A stretch of 64,000 bases of DNA from Luzula sylvatica (lineage: Eukaryota > Streptophyta > Magnoliopsida > Poales > Juncaceae). The notes beneath the pieces are model-generated. The model made no database searches, had not been told where the DNA came from, and saw nothing but the letters and a program-made list of their open reading frames with translations. Where the stretch lies: the NCBI GenBank assembly GCA_946800325.1, contig OX326957.1, forward strand, positions 1,922,001 to 1,986,000, given 5' to 3'. The number at the start of each line of letters is the position of its first letter. Within the stretch, counting starts at the first letter, position 1. Shown in pieces: positions 40,484 through 50,927 of this stretch. The translations under genes and the position numbers were made by a program.

Positions 40484-41443
40484 ATGCCGTCGCCGTTGAA
40501 CTTCCGCCGTCCATTCCGTCTACTCCTCCTCTTCCTCGCCTCACGGCTCTTCTCTCTAGTCACGGCCCACCAGAGATCCTCCAGCTATTCCTCGTCCGCC
40601 CTCACAGAATGGCGACCCGCCAAAGCCTCCTACTTCGCAGCTGATCCAGAAAATTCCATTGGTACTTTCTTTTCATCTGTAGGGGTATAAATGGTATATC
40701 CTAATTTTATAAGGGTATCCTTGTAATAACACACTTTGTTTGTATTCACAGCTGGTGCGTGTGGATTTGGTAATTTGGGGAAGGAAGGATACGGAATGGC
40801 GATTGCAGGTCTAAGCGAGGCCTTATTCGAAAAAGGCGCGGCTTGTGGCGGTTGTTACGAGGTGAGATGCGTGACCGAGTTGAAATATTGTTTACCAGGA
40901 ACTTCGACTGTAGTTACCGCTACGAATTTTTGCGCGCCGAATTACGGGCTTCCGAACGATGCGGGCGGAGTTTGTAATCCGCCCAATCATCATTTGTTGC
41001 TACCCATTCAAGCGTTCGAAAAAATCGCCATTTGGAAAGCTGGCGTCATACCAATTCAATATAGACGGTACTTAATTTCTTTTTAGTTTTGGGCAAAATT
41101 TTAAAATTAATTAATGAAATTAATTTTGTGCAGGGTGAAGTGTGTGAGAGACGAAGGTGTGAGATTTGCAATTGACGGGCGTAAATTCTTCCACACGGTT
41201 TTGATAAGTAACGTTGCGGGGGCGGGAGATGTGAAATCTGTGAAGGTTAAAGGGTCGAAAACGGGTTGGCTCCAAATGGGTCGAAATTGGGGCCAGATTT
41301 GGCATATAAATGCGGATCTTGTAGACCAACCTGTCTCGTTTGAACTCACGAGTAGTGACGGAGTAATTTTGACGAGTTATAGCGTTGCGCCGAAAGATTG
41401 GTCGTTTGGGAAAACTTATGTAGGGAAACAATTTCTATTTTAG
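40484..41443 (+). CDS. EXPA20: Alpha-expansin, EXPA20-like, with altered HFD motif
   Basis: Three exons: 40,484-40,661, 40,752-41,067 and 41,134-41,443, giving 267 residues. Splicing restores conserved residues at both junctions (NSI/AGACGFG and YR/RVKC). An N-terminal signal peptide (about residues 1-28, ending LVTA) directs secretion to the wall. Domain 1 (about 60-155) has the Cys pattern GACG, CGGCYEVRC, NFC, VCNPP. Domain 2 (about 165-267, carbohydrate-binding type) has WLQMGRNWGQIW and SFGKTYVGKQF near the end. Expansins loosen cellulose-xyloglucan contacts without hydrolysis. The usual HFD motif after CNPPNH is HLL at residues 140-142, so the conserved Asp is missing; from memory EXPA20 of Arabidopsis has a similar HFLLPIQAFEKIAIWKAG, hence the assignment. 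Remnants of the same gene lie at 43.4 and 49.1 kb. Confidence 0.9.
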
Positions 41444-42095
41444 AGAGGATTTTTTATTTTATTTTTGTGGTGATTTCACGAGCATTATTTATTTGTGTGT
41501 ATTTTGCGAGAAGACTGTTTTTTAGGATAAATTATTCGTGGGACAAAATAACAATGTGCAGAGACAGTTTGGTTCGAGTTTTCAAATAGGGTATATCTTG
41601 AATGATAGATTTCAAGAAATATAATGGTATTGGGAAAGAATATATTAAAGTTTTCTTTGTATTTTGATGAATGTGTGATTTTTTGTTTGTTTGAATAATT
41701 TCAGTTGCGAAATCTTCAAAAAACATTTATGAATGTGTGATTTTAATGGAAAATAATTATAGTTATTTCCTCTCTTTTTTCTGTTATTCATTAGCTTATA
41801 TTAACCTGGTGTGTAATTGAGTAATATTTTATGGGAATAGTTTAGTTTAAAGTACTTATTTTGAAAACTTAATATTATAACCATACAACAAAATAAGTAG
41901 TATGCGTCGAATATGAAAATTTTAAAATGAGTGAAAAAATACCAAAGCCATTTAGTAAAATACCCAAAAAATAAAAATAAAGCTAAATGAAATGAAATTT
42001 TGTTTAGAGGATGTTTTTATATTAAAAAGGTAGGAAGGTTTTTAAAATGAATAAAAAAGATATATAAAAGGGATACAAAATGTCTCACGACGAAA
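41444..42095. other. 3' flank of the expansin gene
   Basis: The first 150 bp (to about 41,590) match the remnant at 43,433-43,560 and probably represent 3' untranslated region. The rest is AT-rich with no recognised feature. Confidence 0.5.
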
Positions 42096-42758
42096 CTAAG
42101 TAAACTTCATTTTCTCATGGACAATCTCGCCATAGTACGAGCTCGGATCCCCATCAAGTCGCAATATTTCGGTGCGAACCGGCTCAATGTATAGGTCTTC
42201 AATGGCAGATAGGTATGGATGTGTGAGGGCCTCTTCAGCTAAATAAAACACATTTTATTTTAGTTATTGTGGTATAAGAAAATTTTGGTAAATTTTCAAA
42301 ACTAAAACCTGAGATTCTGGCTAGCGGGTTGAATGTAAGCATCCTCGCAACTAGGTCGAGCGCCACCAGATCCACTAGGGGGTGCCGATCGATCAAAGAC
42401 TTATCAATGAGACAAATCTCGTTGATCGCCAAGGAATTCCAGATCTTTTTCAACAGGCGTGGCCGCGTGCGTATCAACTAAAAAACAAATAAAATTCAGT
42501 TGTATATTTTTTATTTTTTAATTATCAAAAATAAATATTTTAATTGCCATTGTAATTTGAGTTACATTTTCGTAATGATTGGTGCTCCGAAATAATTGTT
42601 GACCAGTTAACATATCCTGCATTCCACATATCCATCGCAAAAGTTCTGTTGGTACACCTGAGAAGCAATTCAGGTGCCGTGAACCCATCTTACTTACGGA
42701 CCCCTTCGGCCTCTTGGGAACTGTTCTCTGACAACGTTCGCGCCAGTCGAAATACAAT
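42096..42758 (-). pseudogene. MAP-kinase-like (CMGC) protein kinase pseudogene, C-terminal part
   Basis: Three exon-like blocks on the minus strand. The block at 42,758-42,567 encodes FTAPELLLRC (activation-segment APE) and a stretch ending DMLTGQQLFR; these two are in different frames, so a frameshift separates them. The block at 42,479-42,309 starts as ATPVEKDLEFLGDQR and continues, in another frame, as PLVDLVALDLVARMLTFNP, a second frameshift. The block at 42,238-42,096 splices in phase to give RISAEEALTHPYLSAIEDLYIEPV, then an unfamiliar tail and a stop. Intron borders are still GT-AG. The N-lobe, catalytic loop and DFG are absent from the window. It is a broken fragment and not a working kinase. 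Confidence 0.8.
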
Positions 42759-43427
42759 CTGAAAAGGCAAATAAACAAAATAAATAAATAAAATCAGAAA
42801 GACATGAGTTAGAATAATAAATCATGAACATTAACTATTAAATGTATCTTCTTTATATGTACCGTAATTACTAATATAATAGTAAAATTTGATCTTCCCC
42901 AATATCTTATTGGTAAAAAACTGCGAATATCAAGCATATATAAAATATTGTCAATACTTCTTATTTTTTTCACTAGATATATTATATAGATACACATATC
43001 ATGTATAAGGTATGACTGTATCACACATTAAAACATGTTTGCAAGAGCACCAACAATTTTGTTGCATCACACATTAAACCTCCACAATTTCAAATATCAT
43101 CATTAGCCCTACGAAAATACAAGAATATCATCAATACCCCTACGAAAAATACAAGAATATCATCAATACCCCTACGAAAATACAAGAATATCATCAATAC
43201 CCCTACGAAAAATACAAGAATATCATCAATACCCCTACGAAAAATACAAGAATATCATCAATACCCCTACGAAAATACAAGAATATCATCAATACCCCTA
43301 CGAAAATACAAGAATATCATCAATACCCCTACGAAAAATACAAAAATATCATCAATACCCCGTCTTCGAATGATGCTTCGTCACATGCTCTTCTTCCCCA
43401 ATTGTTAGAGAGGATTCATGCCCGCAA
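42759..43427 (+). repeat. Dispersed repeat family, copy a (with minisatellite)
   Basis: Shares with four other places in the window a core running from 'gatcttccccaatatcttat' through 'tatcacacattaaa(a)catg' to 'aatatcatcaatacc'. The left part is also found next to copy b and partly copy d ('aataataaatcatgaacatt'). Contains the 31-bp tandem array at 43,111-43,362. Confidence 0.85.
43111..43362. repeat. 31/32-bp minisatellite, eight copies
   Basis: 'acgaaaa(a)tacaagaat' starts at 43,111, 43,142, 43,174, 43,205, 43,237, 43,269, 43,300 and 43,331, spacing 31-32 bp, varying by one A. No spacer sequences separate the copies. Other members of the dispersed family carry a single copy, so this is a local expansion. 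Confidence 0.95.
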
Positions 43428-43432
43428 GAAAT

Positions 43433-43560
43433 GGTTGGTCGTTGTGTCCGGAAACAATTTACATTTTAGTGAAGATTTTTATTTTTTTTTTATTTTCTTG
43501 TGATGATTTCACGAGCAATGTATTTTGTGAGAAGGCTATTTTTAGGACAAATTATTACTG
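43433..43560 (+). pseudogene. Expansin 3'-end remnant
   Basis: 'tggttggtcgttgtg', 'gaaacaatttacattttag' and 'gtgatgatttcacgagca' match the last codons and 3' flank of the expansin at 41,395-41,540. Everything upstream of the last dozen or so codons is missing or replaced by the dispersed repeat. Confidence 0.75.
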
Positions 43561-43847
43561 ACACAAATGACATTATTTTTGAAATATATGTTTGAAATCA
43601 TAATATAATAAAATAAAGTACTAATTCCTTATGTACAAAGTTGGTCGATTCAAATTTCCGGGTTCAGATGAATCGCAATGTCCTTTAAATGATACATATT
43701 ATACTGGTCATATGTCAAATGTTTAATTTGTGAGATTGTGGAGAATATGTATTCTAAATTTAGATTTGTTTAAATTTAATTGTTCCACTTTGTTGATACA
43801 TAATTGCTTTTTATTCCAATAATAGTATTTTTGTACAAGATAAAAAA

Positions 43848-44144
43848 ATGCATTACAACTACACGGACCTTTCTCGTCCAGTGTCAATTTACCATAACGT
43901 ATCATCCTCGTTAGCCCACCTAATTACTCGTCAATACAAACATTTTCATGTCGTCGAACATATGCACTCATTAAGCAAAATCATCATTTCGGTGAAAATC
44001 TTCGAGAAGGAGAGGGAATGGGAGAAGGTCCTTTCCGGCCCCTACAAAGATCTGCTCCTCCCGATTGAGAGATCGTGTCTTCAATCTAGGTTTGTTGTTT
44101 CGATAATGTGTTTCCGTTTTGTCAAATGTGCTGAATTCAAGTAA
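43848..44144 (+). other. Unrecognised 98-codon open frame
   Basis: An open frame with fairly balanced composition in its middle (for example KIFEKEREWEKVLSGPYKDL). It has no domain I recognise, no introns that improve it and no obvious neighbours in the same gene. It may be a fragment of a host gene. Confidence 0.2.
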
Positions 44145-44210
44145 CCACCACCACTGAAAATATTAGAATTGTATTACGACAATGGATAGTAGCCATACTT
44201 TAAATTACAA

Positions 44211-44282
44211 GATGGTTGAGTGATTAACAAAATAAACTCTTATATTGAAGAGTTTGTGGATTCGAGATTCTCTTCTCTTCAA
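44211..44282 (+). mobile_element. tRNA-like / SINE-like patch
   Basis: An A-box-like 'tggttgagtgattaa' and a B-box-like 'ggattcgagattc' are about 35 bp apart, followed by an A-rich tail at 44,281. This resembles the pol III promoter head of a short SINE or a decayed tRNA gene. No cloverleaf is convincing. Confidence 0.35.
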
Positions 44283-44437
44283 AAAAATAAATAAAAAATT
44301 AACCACAAAAACACGTTTCGTATTTCCAACTCAACTTAAAAAAAAAAAAATCACCATTGAGAAAAATAACAACACCATCTTTGAGCTTTATAAAAAATTG
44401 AGAGATCTCAACATTACTGTTTAAGTGGGCTACTATA

Positions 44438-44631
44438 GGCCCTGTTCGGCAAATAATGGAATAGAGGAATAGAAGAATAGAAAATAGTCAATTAAGTCAT
44501 TTTATTCCAATATTATTCGTCAAAACTAATGAAATAAGAATATATGATTAAAAGAAATGAATGGTGCTAATGCCCAAAATGTCATTATCGTATAACTTAT
44601 TTTTTTTCTAATAAAAATCAAATCAATCAAA

Positions 44632-44685
<54 letters not shown>

Positions 44686-44899
44686 TTGTTATTATTATTA
44701 TTATTATTAATGATAATAATAATAATAACAACAACATTAATAATAATAATAACAAAAATAACAAAAATAATAACAACAATAATAACAATAATAATAACAA
44801 TAATAATAAAGGGTAAATTGGTTCAAAATAAAGAACTACTAGTGGATTAACTCATTTAATCTTCTATTCCATTCTATTATATGATTGTCGAACGGGCCC
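44438..44899. mobile_element. MITE with GGSCC(T/C)GTTCG ends, expanded by AAT/AAC microsatellite
   Basis: Left end 'ggccctgttcggcaa' and right end (inverted) 'gggcccgttcgacaa', each followed inward by 'ggaatag'-type phrases, form inverted termini. Possible 3-bp duplication 'ata' (44,435-44,437 and 44,900-44,902). The ends resemble PIF/Harbinger (Tourist-like) elements. The interior is mostly simple repeat. Confidence 0.65.
44636..44810. repeat. AAT/AAC trinucleotide microsatellite
   Basis: About 175 bp of (aat)n with an inverted (att)n block and interspersed aac units, inside the MITE. Confidence 0.95.
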
Positions 44900-46252
44900 A
44901 TAATGTCGTTCTTTGTGAGAAACAATACATCATCAGGCGTCTCGACGAGACCAAAATACTACATGTGAAGTAAAACAATTTTCAATTTCGGGAGATGTTT
45001 GCTCAAATGCGGTTAAGTTCTGAAACAAACATTTCGTGTTCCCGCCAATTGTCAAGAAAATAATTTTTGTTAGGATCGCTGCAACAAACAATCATACAAA
45101 AGAACACACACGAATACAAAGATTTTCACGTGAAAACCACAAAGGGAGCAATCATTGTCGTCGGCGCTCAAACTATTTTATCATATTGGAGAACTAAATG
45201 GAGAAATAGATAACACAATTCAATTCTTGGTATTTGTTCGAACGAATAAAATTCTAACATAACTTCTTTATTTATAGTTAAGTTCGTATCTAATACAAGA
45301 AAATAATCATTCCTTTAATTATTATTTAATCAAGCAAATAATAATATATAGAGATTTTTTTTTTTTTTTTCCAATTTCTTAATTCCGTGGGATTCGAAAA
45401 ATCTCCTACCATAATAAAAAATTTCATTGTCCCATGAGAAAAAACTCATGCCAAGGAAAGAATGATAGTTATAACTATGAAACCTTTTTTTTCTTAAAAT
45501 TGATGCCTGCCTTAAGATATTCATCTACGCGGCGACGCGGTGCCAATGACATGGCTTATGATCAAGAGAATTATAGTGGTAGCTCTCACGGAATATAGAG
45601 AAAATGAATCCTTATCGGAATAGAGAAGAACATTAGTGTTTGGATAGATTAGTCTTGAAGAGGTAGATCTAACGGTTCTTGTTAATTAGACTGTTGGATG
45701 ATGAATAGATAGGGTTAAAATAATAGTTAATTATGTTGCTATATATAGAGAGGTATTCACTTTGTTAAAAATCGATCATAATACGAAATTATTTCATTAA
45801 TTTTTGTATATAAGTTATTACGTATATTTCTACACGTTCGACCATAACTTCTATAAACTTGGTAATACTTTCGACCATTTCGAAAATACTTCAGGTTAAT
45901 GGTGACCAGATTTTTTGGGATGAACTTTCCTTAAGAGGTTAATTTGGATATTAAAAATATTAGCATTTATTATTTGATTTATAAATTAACATTTTCTGCA
46001 TTTCAATTATGTTCATTTTTCTTTCTTGGACAGGAGTTTTTTTTTTTTTTTTTTTTTTATTTTTTTATTAACTACTTGGATACGAGTTGTATTAAGCAAG
46101 GAGTTATTTCTTTCTCTGATTGATAAACATCTTTCTTTTGTTGTTAAACAATTAAATCACGATCATATTAAGATGAAAAAGAAAAGAGGATTTGATATTG
46201 AAGAGTAATGAAACATTTTAATGCACAAAATTCGAAACCTGATATTGTTACG
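44900..46252. other. Intergenic sequence, possible LTR scrap
   Basis: 'tgttaggatcgctgcaacaa' at about 45,068, followed by 'acaaagattttcacgtgaaa', resembles plant Copia LTR sequence, but no second LTR or coding domain is visible. Poly-T runs lie at 45,357 and 46,036. No gene. Confidence 0.35.
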
Positions 46253-46953
46253 TAGAGCTGGCAAAATCTGACCCGACCCGACCCGAAAATGTTGAAAAGT
46301 CAACGACCCGAATCCGAAACCGAAACCGAAACCGAATGACCCGAAACCGAATGACCCGAAACAGAAATCGACCGAACCCGAATGACCCGAAACCGAATGA
46401 CCCGAAACCCGAACGACCCGAAATCCGAACTAATCCGAAACCCGAATGACCCGAAACTCACGACCCGAATGACGCGAAAATTAAAATATTATTGTTAAAA
46501 TCAATATAATATTGCTAAAATATCTTGAAATCAATAAAAAAAATCCCGAATTATCCAAAAACTAAATTTTTTGGAAAATCAATTGATTCGAAATTAAATT
46601 TTGCGAAATCCGAATTACCCAAAAATAAATATAGTCAAGACCCGAATGACCCGAAACCGAAACGACCCGGAACCGAATGACCGGAAAATCGAAACGACCC
46701 GGAACCGAATGACCCGAAAACCGAAACGATCCGAACCCGAATGATCTGAAACCGAGACGACCCGAGCCCGAATGACCCGAAAACCGAAACGATTCGAAAT
46801 CGAATGACCCGAAATCCGAAACGACCCTAACCCGAACAATTCGAAACTCAAACGATCCGCAACCCGAAGGACCCGAATGACCCGAATGACCCACAATCCG
46901 AAAAGATCCGAATTCGAAATAACCCGGTCCGACTCGTCCGATTGTCATCTCTA
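46253..46953. mobile_element. hAT-type element filled with ACCCGAA-like short repeats
   Basis: Termini 'tagagctggcaaaatc' and (inverted) 'tagagatgacaatc', flanked by 'attgttac' and 'attgttag' (7 of 8 bases), the pattern of a common plant hAT group. Both halves are dense in degenerate 'gacccgaaaccgaat' units. No transposase is visible. Confidence 0.8.
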
Positions 46954-47304
46954 ATTGTTAGCATTGGGCTGTGCCCTCTTTCTTCCACGTTCTTTTTTTC
47001 TTTGAGCGTCTCTTCGTTTAGGATGCTTTTTTTTTTTTTTCTAAGTCCCCCATTCAATTTTATATTAGTAATAAAAATTTACATTTCTATAAGGTTCATG
47101 AGTAACACTCTAACCCCTACTTTAATTAGTTTATAGACTGATGTCCCACAAAATATCATTAACACCTCTAAACGCTTGCTTTTCGTAGGGTTGTAAGTAC
47201 CGATCAAATTTTTTTCTTGACCAGATTATTAAAATATTAACCAACTTCAAAATTAACATAATTTTATTTGTGCAAACGATACGGTAGTGCCCCCCCGTCA
47301 ATCT
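46954..47304. other. 3' flank of the F-box gene
   Basis: No feature recognised apart from a T-rich run at about 47,027-47,041. It probably includes the 3' untranslated region of the minus-strand gene. Confidence 0.4.
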
Positions 47305-48420
47305 TTACCGGGGATTAGGTGAAAACCAACCCATATATGGCAAAAATGGGCATTTCAATTCTTGGGACAAAAATTCGATATTTCCATCCTCCAAATGATA
47401 GATTTGAACAAAATTTACATCACTTATGAAGTAAATGCAATTTCTTTTGATCCCCGAAATCAGGGACGAATCAATAGAAAATGAAGGGTGGGTGCCTTTG
47501 ATAAATAAGGCACGATTACCGATACCGTCAAGTTTTGTCCAATTGTATTTTCTTTGATACGACTCGCCATTACGCAATTCATAATCGGGCTCCACTTCTG
47601 CCAACTTGAAAACCACACAATTTAATAAAATTTCGTGATACTTCAAGGTTGCTACTGCAAGCAAAAGCTCCCCAGACGATTCCACAAGATACGTATTTTT
47701 GAGTCGCCTTCGTGTGATGCGTAGACTAGCAACAATGTTTGTCTCGGGATGCTCACTCGTAGTATCGATAACGTAAGTAGTGGCATGAGTCGAATCGAGA
47801 GCATAGAAGAGACCATTGTAGTGTATAACATACCCGATATCCCCACGGCAATGCTTAGGAATTGTCCATTTTTTATCACCAATGTTACAAAAGCATATTA
47901 TGCCCGAACTTGGGAGAACTATCATAACTGTGCACGAGTATTTACTCGTTATAGGATCCGAAGAAATTGCAAAGCCAAAGTTACCAAAACGTTTTCCACA
48001 CCTATTTACAGACTTTGGAGATGGTAATGCGACTCTGACACCTGTTAGTGGGTTTAACAGATGAATTACGTCATGGTGCCTTGGTTCGCATACCATCAAC
48101 CAGCTTCCCGATGATCCAAGAATTTGTTCATTTGTAATATCCGGCAAGTGGAGTCCATTGGAGACCTTGTCTTCGGTGACGCGATATAAAACATGAGTTT
48201 CTTCTTCTTGTCCTTTGAATTCTAACAGTAATGGACAAGAATATCCAGTGGGTAAACAATACCACATAGGGAGTTTGTAAGGAAGACGAAACAAATTATT
48301 ATGGTAAATCGAGCGCCAGAGCGTGCAAACCGCGCCGAAGTTTAGAAAATCTATATGATTATCTATTTTTTGTGCAAATTGTTCTGCGGGATGTTCTGGA
48401 ATACCGGACCAAAAATCCAT
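47305..48420 (-). CDS. F-box protein with DUF295 (KIB-type) domain
   Basis: Single exon. I start it at the ATG at 48,420 (371 residues, beginning MDFWSGIPEHPAEQFAQKI); an in-frame ATG seven codons upstream would give 378. The N-terminal F-box (about 3-45) includes DNHIDFLNFGAVCTLWRS, which in this family binds SKP1-type adaptors of SCF ubiquitin ligases. The first conserved Pro is in the variant SGIPEHP. DUF295 marks follow: HLLNPLTGVRVALPSP in the middle, GDKKWTIP, and near the end YLVESSGELLLAV and NCIYFISD, consistent with a beta-propeller-like substrate-binding region. The frame is uninterrupted, so it looks functional, but such F-box genes duplicate and decay quickly and the target is unknown. 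It stands alone between transposons. Confidence 0.88.
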   Translation of the reverse strand: MDFWSGIPEHPAEQFAQKIDNHIDFLNFGAVCTLWRSIYHNNLFRLPYKLPMWYCLPTGYSCPLLLEFKGQEEETHVLYRVTEDKVSNGLHLPDITNEQILGSSGSWLMVCEPRHHDVIHLLNPLTGVRVALPSPKSVNRCGKRFGNFGFAISSDPITSKYSCTVMIVLPSSGIICFCNIGDKKWTIPKHCRGDIGYVIHYNGLFYALDSTHATTYVIDTTSEHPETNIVASLRITRRRLKNTYLVESSGELLLAVATLKYHEILLNCVVFKLAEVEPDYELRNGESYQRKYNWTKLDGIGNRALFIKGTHPSFSIDSSLISGIKRNCIYFISDVNFVQIYHLEDGNIEFLSQELKCPFLPYMGWFSPNPR

Positions 48421-49080
48421 AGAAAACTGTATGCACGACACAATAAAAAAAAGTCGTTATGATTCATCATTGTATTAAAGATTAATTGTGAAAAAAAATT
48501 AATCATTGTGAGGTATTTAGAAAGAATTCTAGATATCAATCGAATAAGCATATTAATTGTAAATTTGTAAATCAAATATCCAAAATCAGCGAATAATGAA
48601 AAAAAAATTATCGTACCGACAAGTAAAGCTATTTTTGCCTCCAAAAAGAGAACAAAATTATACTGACTAATAAAACTCTTTTTGCCTCCAAAAAAGAAAA
48701 GAAAAAATAATGAATTAGTAGACGGATTCTTACTATCTTCTAATTTGAATGAAGAAAGAAGAGAAAAAAATATATAAAAAAAAATCCTTGCTTTCTATAT
48801 TTAGTGTTTTCCATTTATTATGCAGAGTTGTTTCAGTTTTTTTTCAGTGGTGATAAGAAGTATTTACAATCTCCTCATTGTATTGTATTAATTGTACTAA
48901 CGAGTTTGTTTCTGTTTTTAATGCTAAAAATATGATGATTCGTGTGAAATAATTAGATGGAAACCCGATATAGCACAAAATTCTAATTTATACATGTAAT
49001 TGTATTATTTATTTGAGTTAGTACCAACTGTCACACATCAATAAACGCGTATATATATACGGGAGAGGCTGGTCCATAAA
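48421..49080. other. 5' flank of the F-box gene
   Basis: AT-rich. A short direct repeat, 'tttttgcctccaaaaa', occurs at about 48,630 and 48,680. No gene or transposon end recognised. Confidence 0.45.
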
Positions 49081-49502
49081 ATTCGCATTTATATGCCAAT
49101 TCTACCCTCAATTTCGACCCATTTGGAGCCAGTCTGTTTTCGACCTTTTAATTTCCGCAGATTTCGCATCTCGTGCCCTGCAACGTTGCTAATCAGAAAT
49201 GTGTGGAAGAATTTACGCCCATCTATTGCAAACTTCACACCTTCGTCTCTCACACACTTCACCATTCACCATGCACAATATTAATTTCATTAATTTTATG
49301 ATTTTGCAAATATAATAAAAGAAGTACTCTCTGTACTGAATTGGTATGATGCCAGCTTGGAGCTGTTGCAATTACAAATGATGATTGGGCGGATTACAAA
49401 CTCCGCCCGCATCATTTAGATTCTTAGAAGCCTGTAATTCTGCATGCAAAAATGCGATGCGGGAACTACAATTGAAGGGTGTTATCAAAAGGATACCCTG
49501 AA
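49081..49502 (-). pseudogene. Expansin pseudogene (inverted copy of exon 2 end, intron 2 and exon 3)
   Basis: On the minus strand, NDAGGVCNPPNHH-like and IIPIQYR-like pieces of exon 2 (about 49,440-49,345) precede an intron related to intron 2 of the gene at 40.5 kb. Exon 3 then reads KCVRDEGVKFAIDGRKFFHT before a frameshift near GAGDV. Part of intron 1 ('gggtatcc') is also recognisable at 49,490. Exon 1 is missing. It retains introns, so it is not a retrocopy. Confidence 0.88.
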
Positions 49503-49977
49503 AAATTAGGATACATCATGTATACCCCTACAAATAATAATTGGGAAAGGATTAAGACCGTTATTGATGATATTCTTGTATTTCATTTTCAGGTTTAATG
49601 TGTGGGGTATCGATGATTTTTCAAATTTTGCAGGTTTAATGTGTGATGCAACAAAGTTGTTGAGTGCTTTTGCAAGCTTTAATGTGTGATACAATCACAA
49701 CTTATATATGATATTACAATTACAATTACAATTACAATATTCCTTTATGTGAAAAATAAGAAGATTTAACAATAATTTTAGATATGCTTGATTGTCTAGT
49801 TTATTCACAAAATAAGATATCGGAGAAGATCAAATTTTCGTATCGTATTAGTAATTACGGTACGTACAAAGAACTTATATTTAATAGCTAATGTTCATGA
49901 TTTATTATTCTCACTAATGCCTTTCTGATTTTATTTGTTTATTTTGTTTATTTGCTTTTTCAGGTTGTATATGAAAA
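49503..49977 (-). repeat. Dispersed repeat family, copy b (inverted)
   Basis: Reverse-strand match to 42,751-43,400 without the minisatellite expansion. It ends at 49,977, within a few bases of the point matching the first bases of the kinase exon at 42,758. Confidence 0.85.
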
Positions 49978-50116
49978 ATAAACTATGAAAAAAAAGAACG
50001 AGTGGAAAATTTCGGCATTCGTCATCCAGAAAAACTTGTATTTTAACAGGTGCATATTTTATACGAATTATACGAATAGCATCGGAGTGCGTTAGCAGAC
50101 TTCATGTCGATAATTC

Positions 50117-50465
50117 TAAGTTAGTCAATTCGGGAATAGTTCGCGAATAATACACGAATTTTGAAAAATACACGAACTTCGCGTATCCAATTCGGTGATT
50201 CGAAAATATTCGCGAATTTTATGGCCAAAAAATATTCAAACGATTTTTTGCCGAATTTTTAATTATTTCTATGTATTGTAATTTATAAGTTACATGAGTC
50301 ATATCATGATCTAAGTTAGTCAATTCGCGAATAGTTCGCGTATAATACACGAATTATACGAATTTTGAAAAATACACGAACATCGCGGTATTATATTTTG
50401 CCGAATTTTTTGAACCGATTTTTTAATAAAAATCGTATTATACACGAACCTATAAAAATCGTATA
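50117..50465. mobile_element. Degenerate relative of the 50,928-51,434 hAT-type element
   Basis: Two copies of 'aagttagtcaattcg(c/g)gaat' at 50,118 and 50,313, with the same 'ttcgcgaat' and 'tttttgccgaattttt' phrases as the element at 50,928. The right end is not clear. Confidence 0.55.
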
Positions 50466-50508
50466 TATTATCGGCTTTTAGCCCAATAATCTTGTATTTT
50501 GTACAACA

Positions 50509-50543
50509 CTAGTAAAAGACTCGCGCTTCGCTGCGAATCTAGT
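50509..50543. other. Possible Helitron 3' terminus
   Basis: A short hairpin-forming 'tcgcgcttcgctgcga' ends a few bases before 'ctagt' (50,539-50,543), the arrangement of Helitron 3' ends (hairpin then CTRR, T in the target). No 5' end was identified. Confidence 0.25.
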
Positions 50544-50927
50544 AATCTTGTTCTTTACAATTAGAAAAATCGACAATAATAAAATAAAATGAATTGATTA
50601 CGAACACCAAGTTAACACGAAGAAAACCTCCTGTGCAGTAAATTAACACTATAAGAATACATATAAATATTGATAATGATAATGATGTGTTACCTCGTTT
50701 TAATACATTAACACCGAAAAACAATATACTAACATTGAACACAATATAATGGCACCATTAATTGTATTGGTAATTGTCATCAAGCACGATATATTTACCC
50801 TCAGAATTGTGTCTTATTGTACAGAAATATAACAATATAGAAATTATATTATTTTTGGTGATTCTAATTTTTTTCCTAATTACAGTCTTGCAACTTATGG
50901 TAAGTATATTGTAATTAAAGGTAATAG

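Noticed and set aside
41107..41431. Minus-strand frames over expansin exon 3
   Set aside because: Shadows of the spliced expansin coding sequence.
43111..43362. Regular 31-bp repeats resembling a CRISPR array
   Set aside because: The copies abut with no spacers, the setting is a plant repeat, and there are no cas genes.
44211..44282. Candidate tRNA gene
   Set aside because: A-box-like and B-box-like motifs are present, but acceptor and anticodon stems do not pair convincingly. Listed only as SINE-like.
46562..46948. Minus-strand frames rich in Gly, Ser, Phe and Arg
   Set aside because: Translations of the degenerate ACCCGAA-type units in a hAT element.
47652..48064. Other frames across the F-box gene, including two on the plus strand
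   Set aside because: They overlap the 371-residue F-box frame and have no family similarity.
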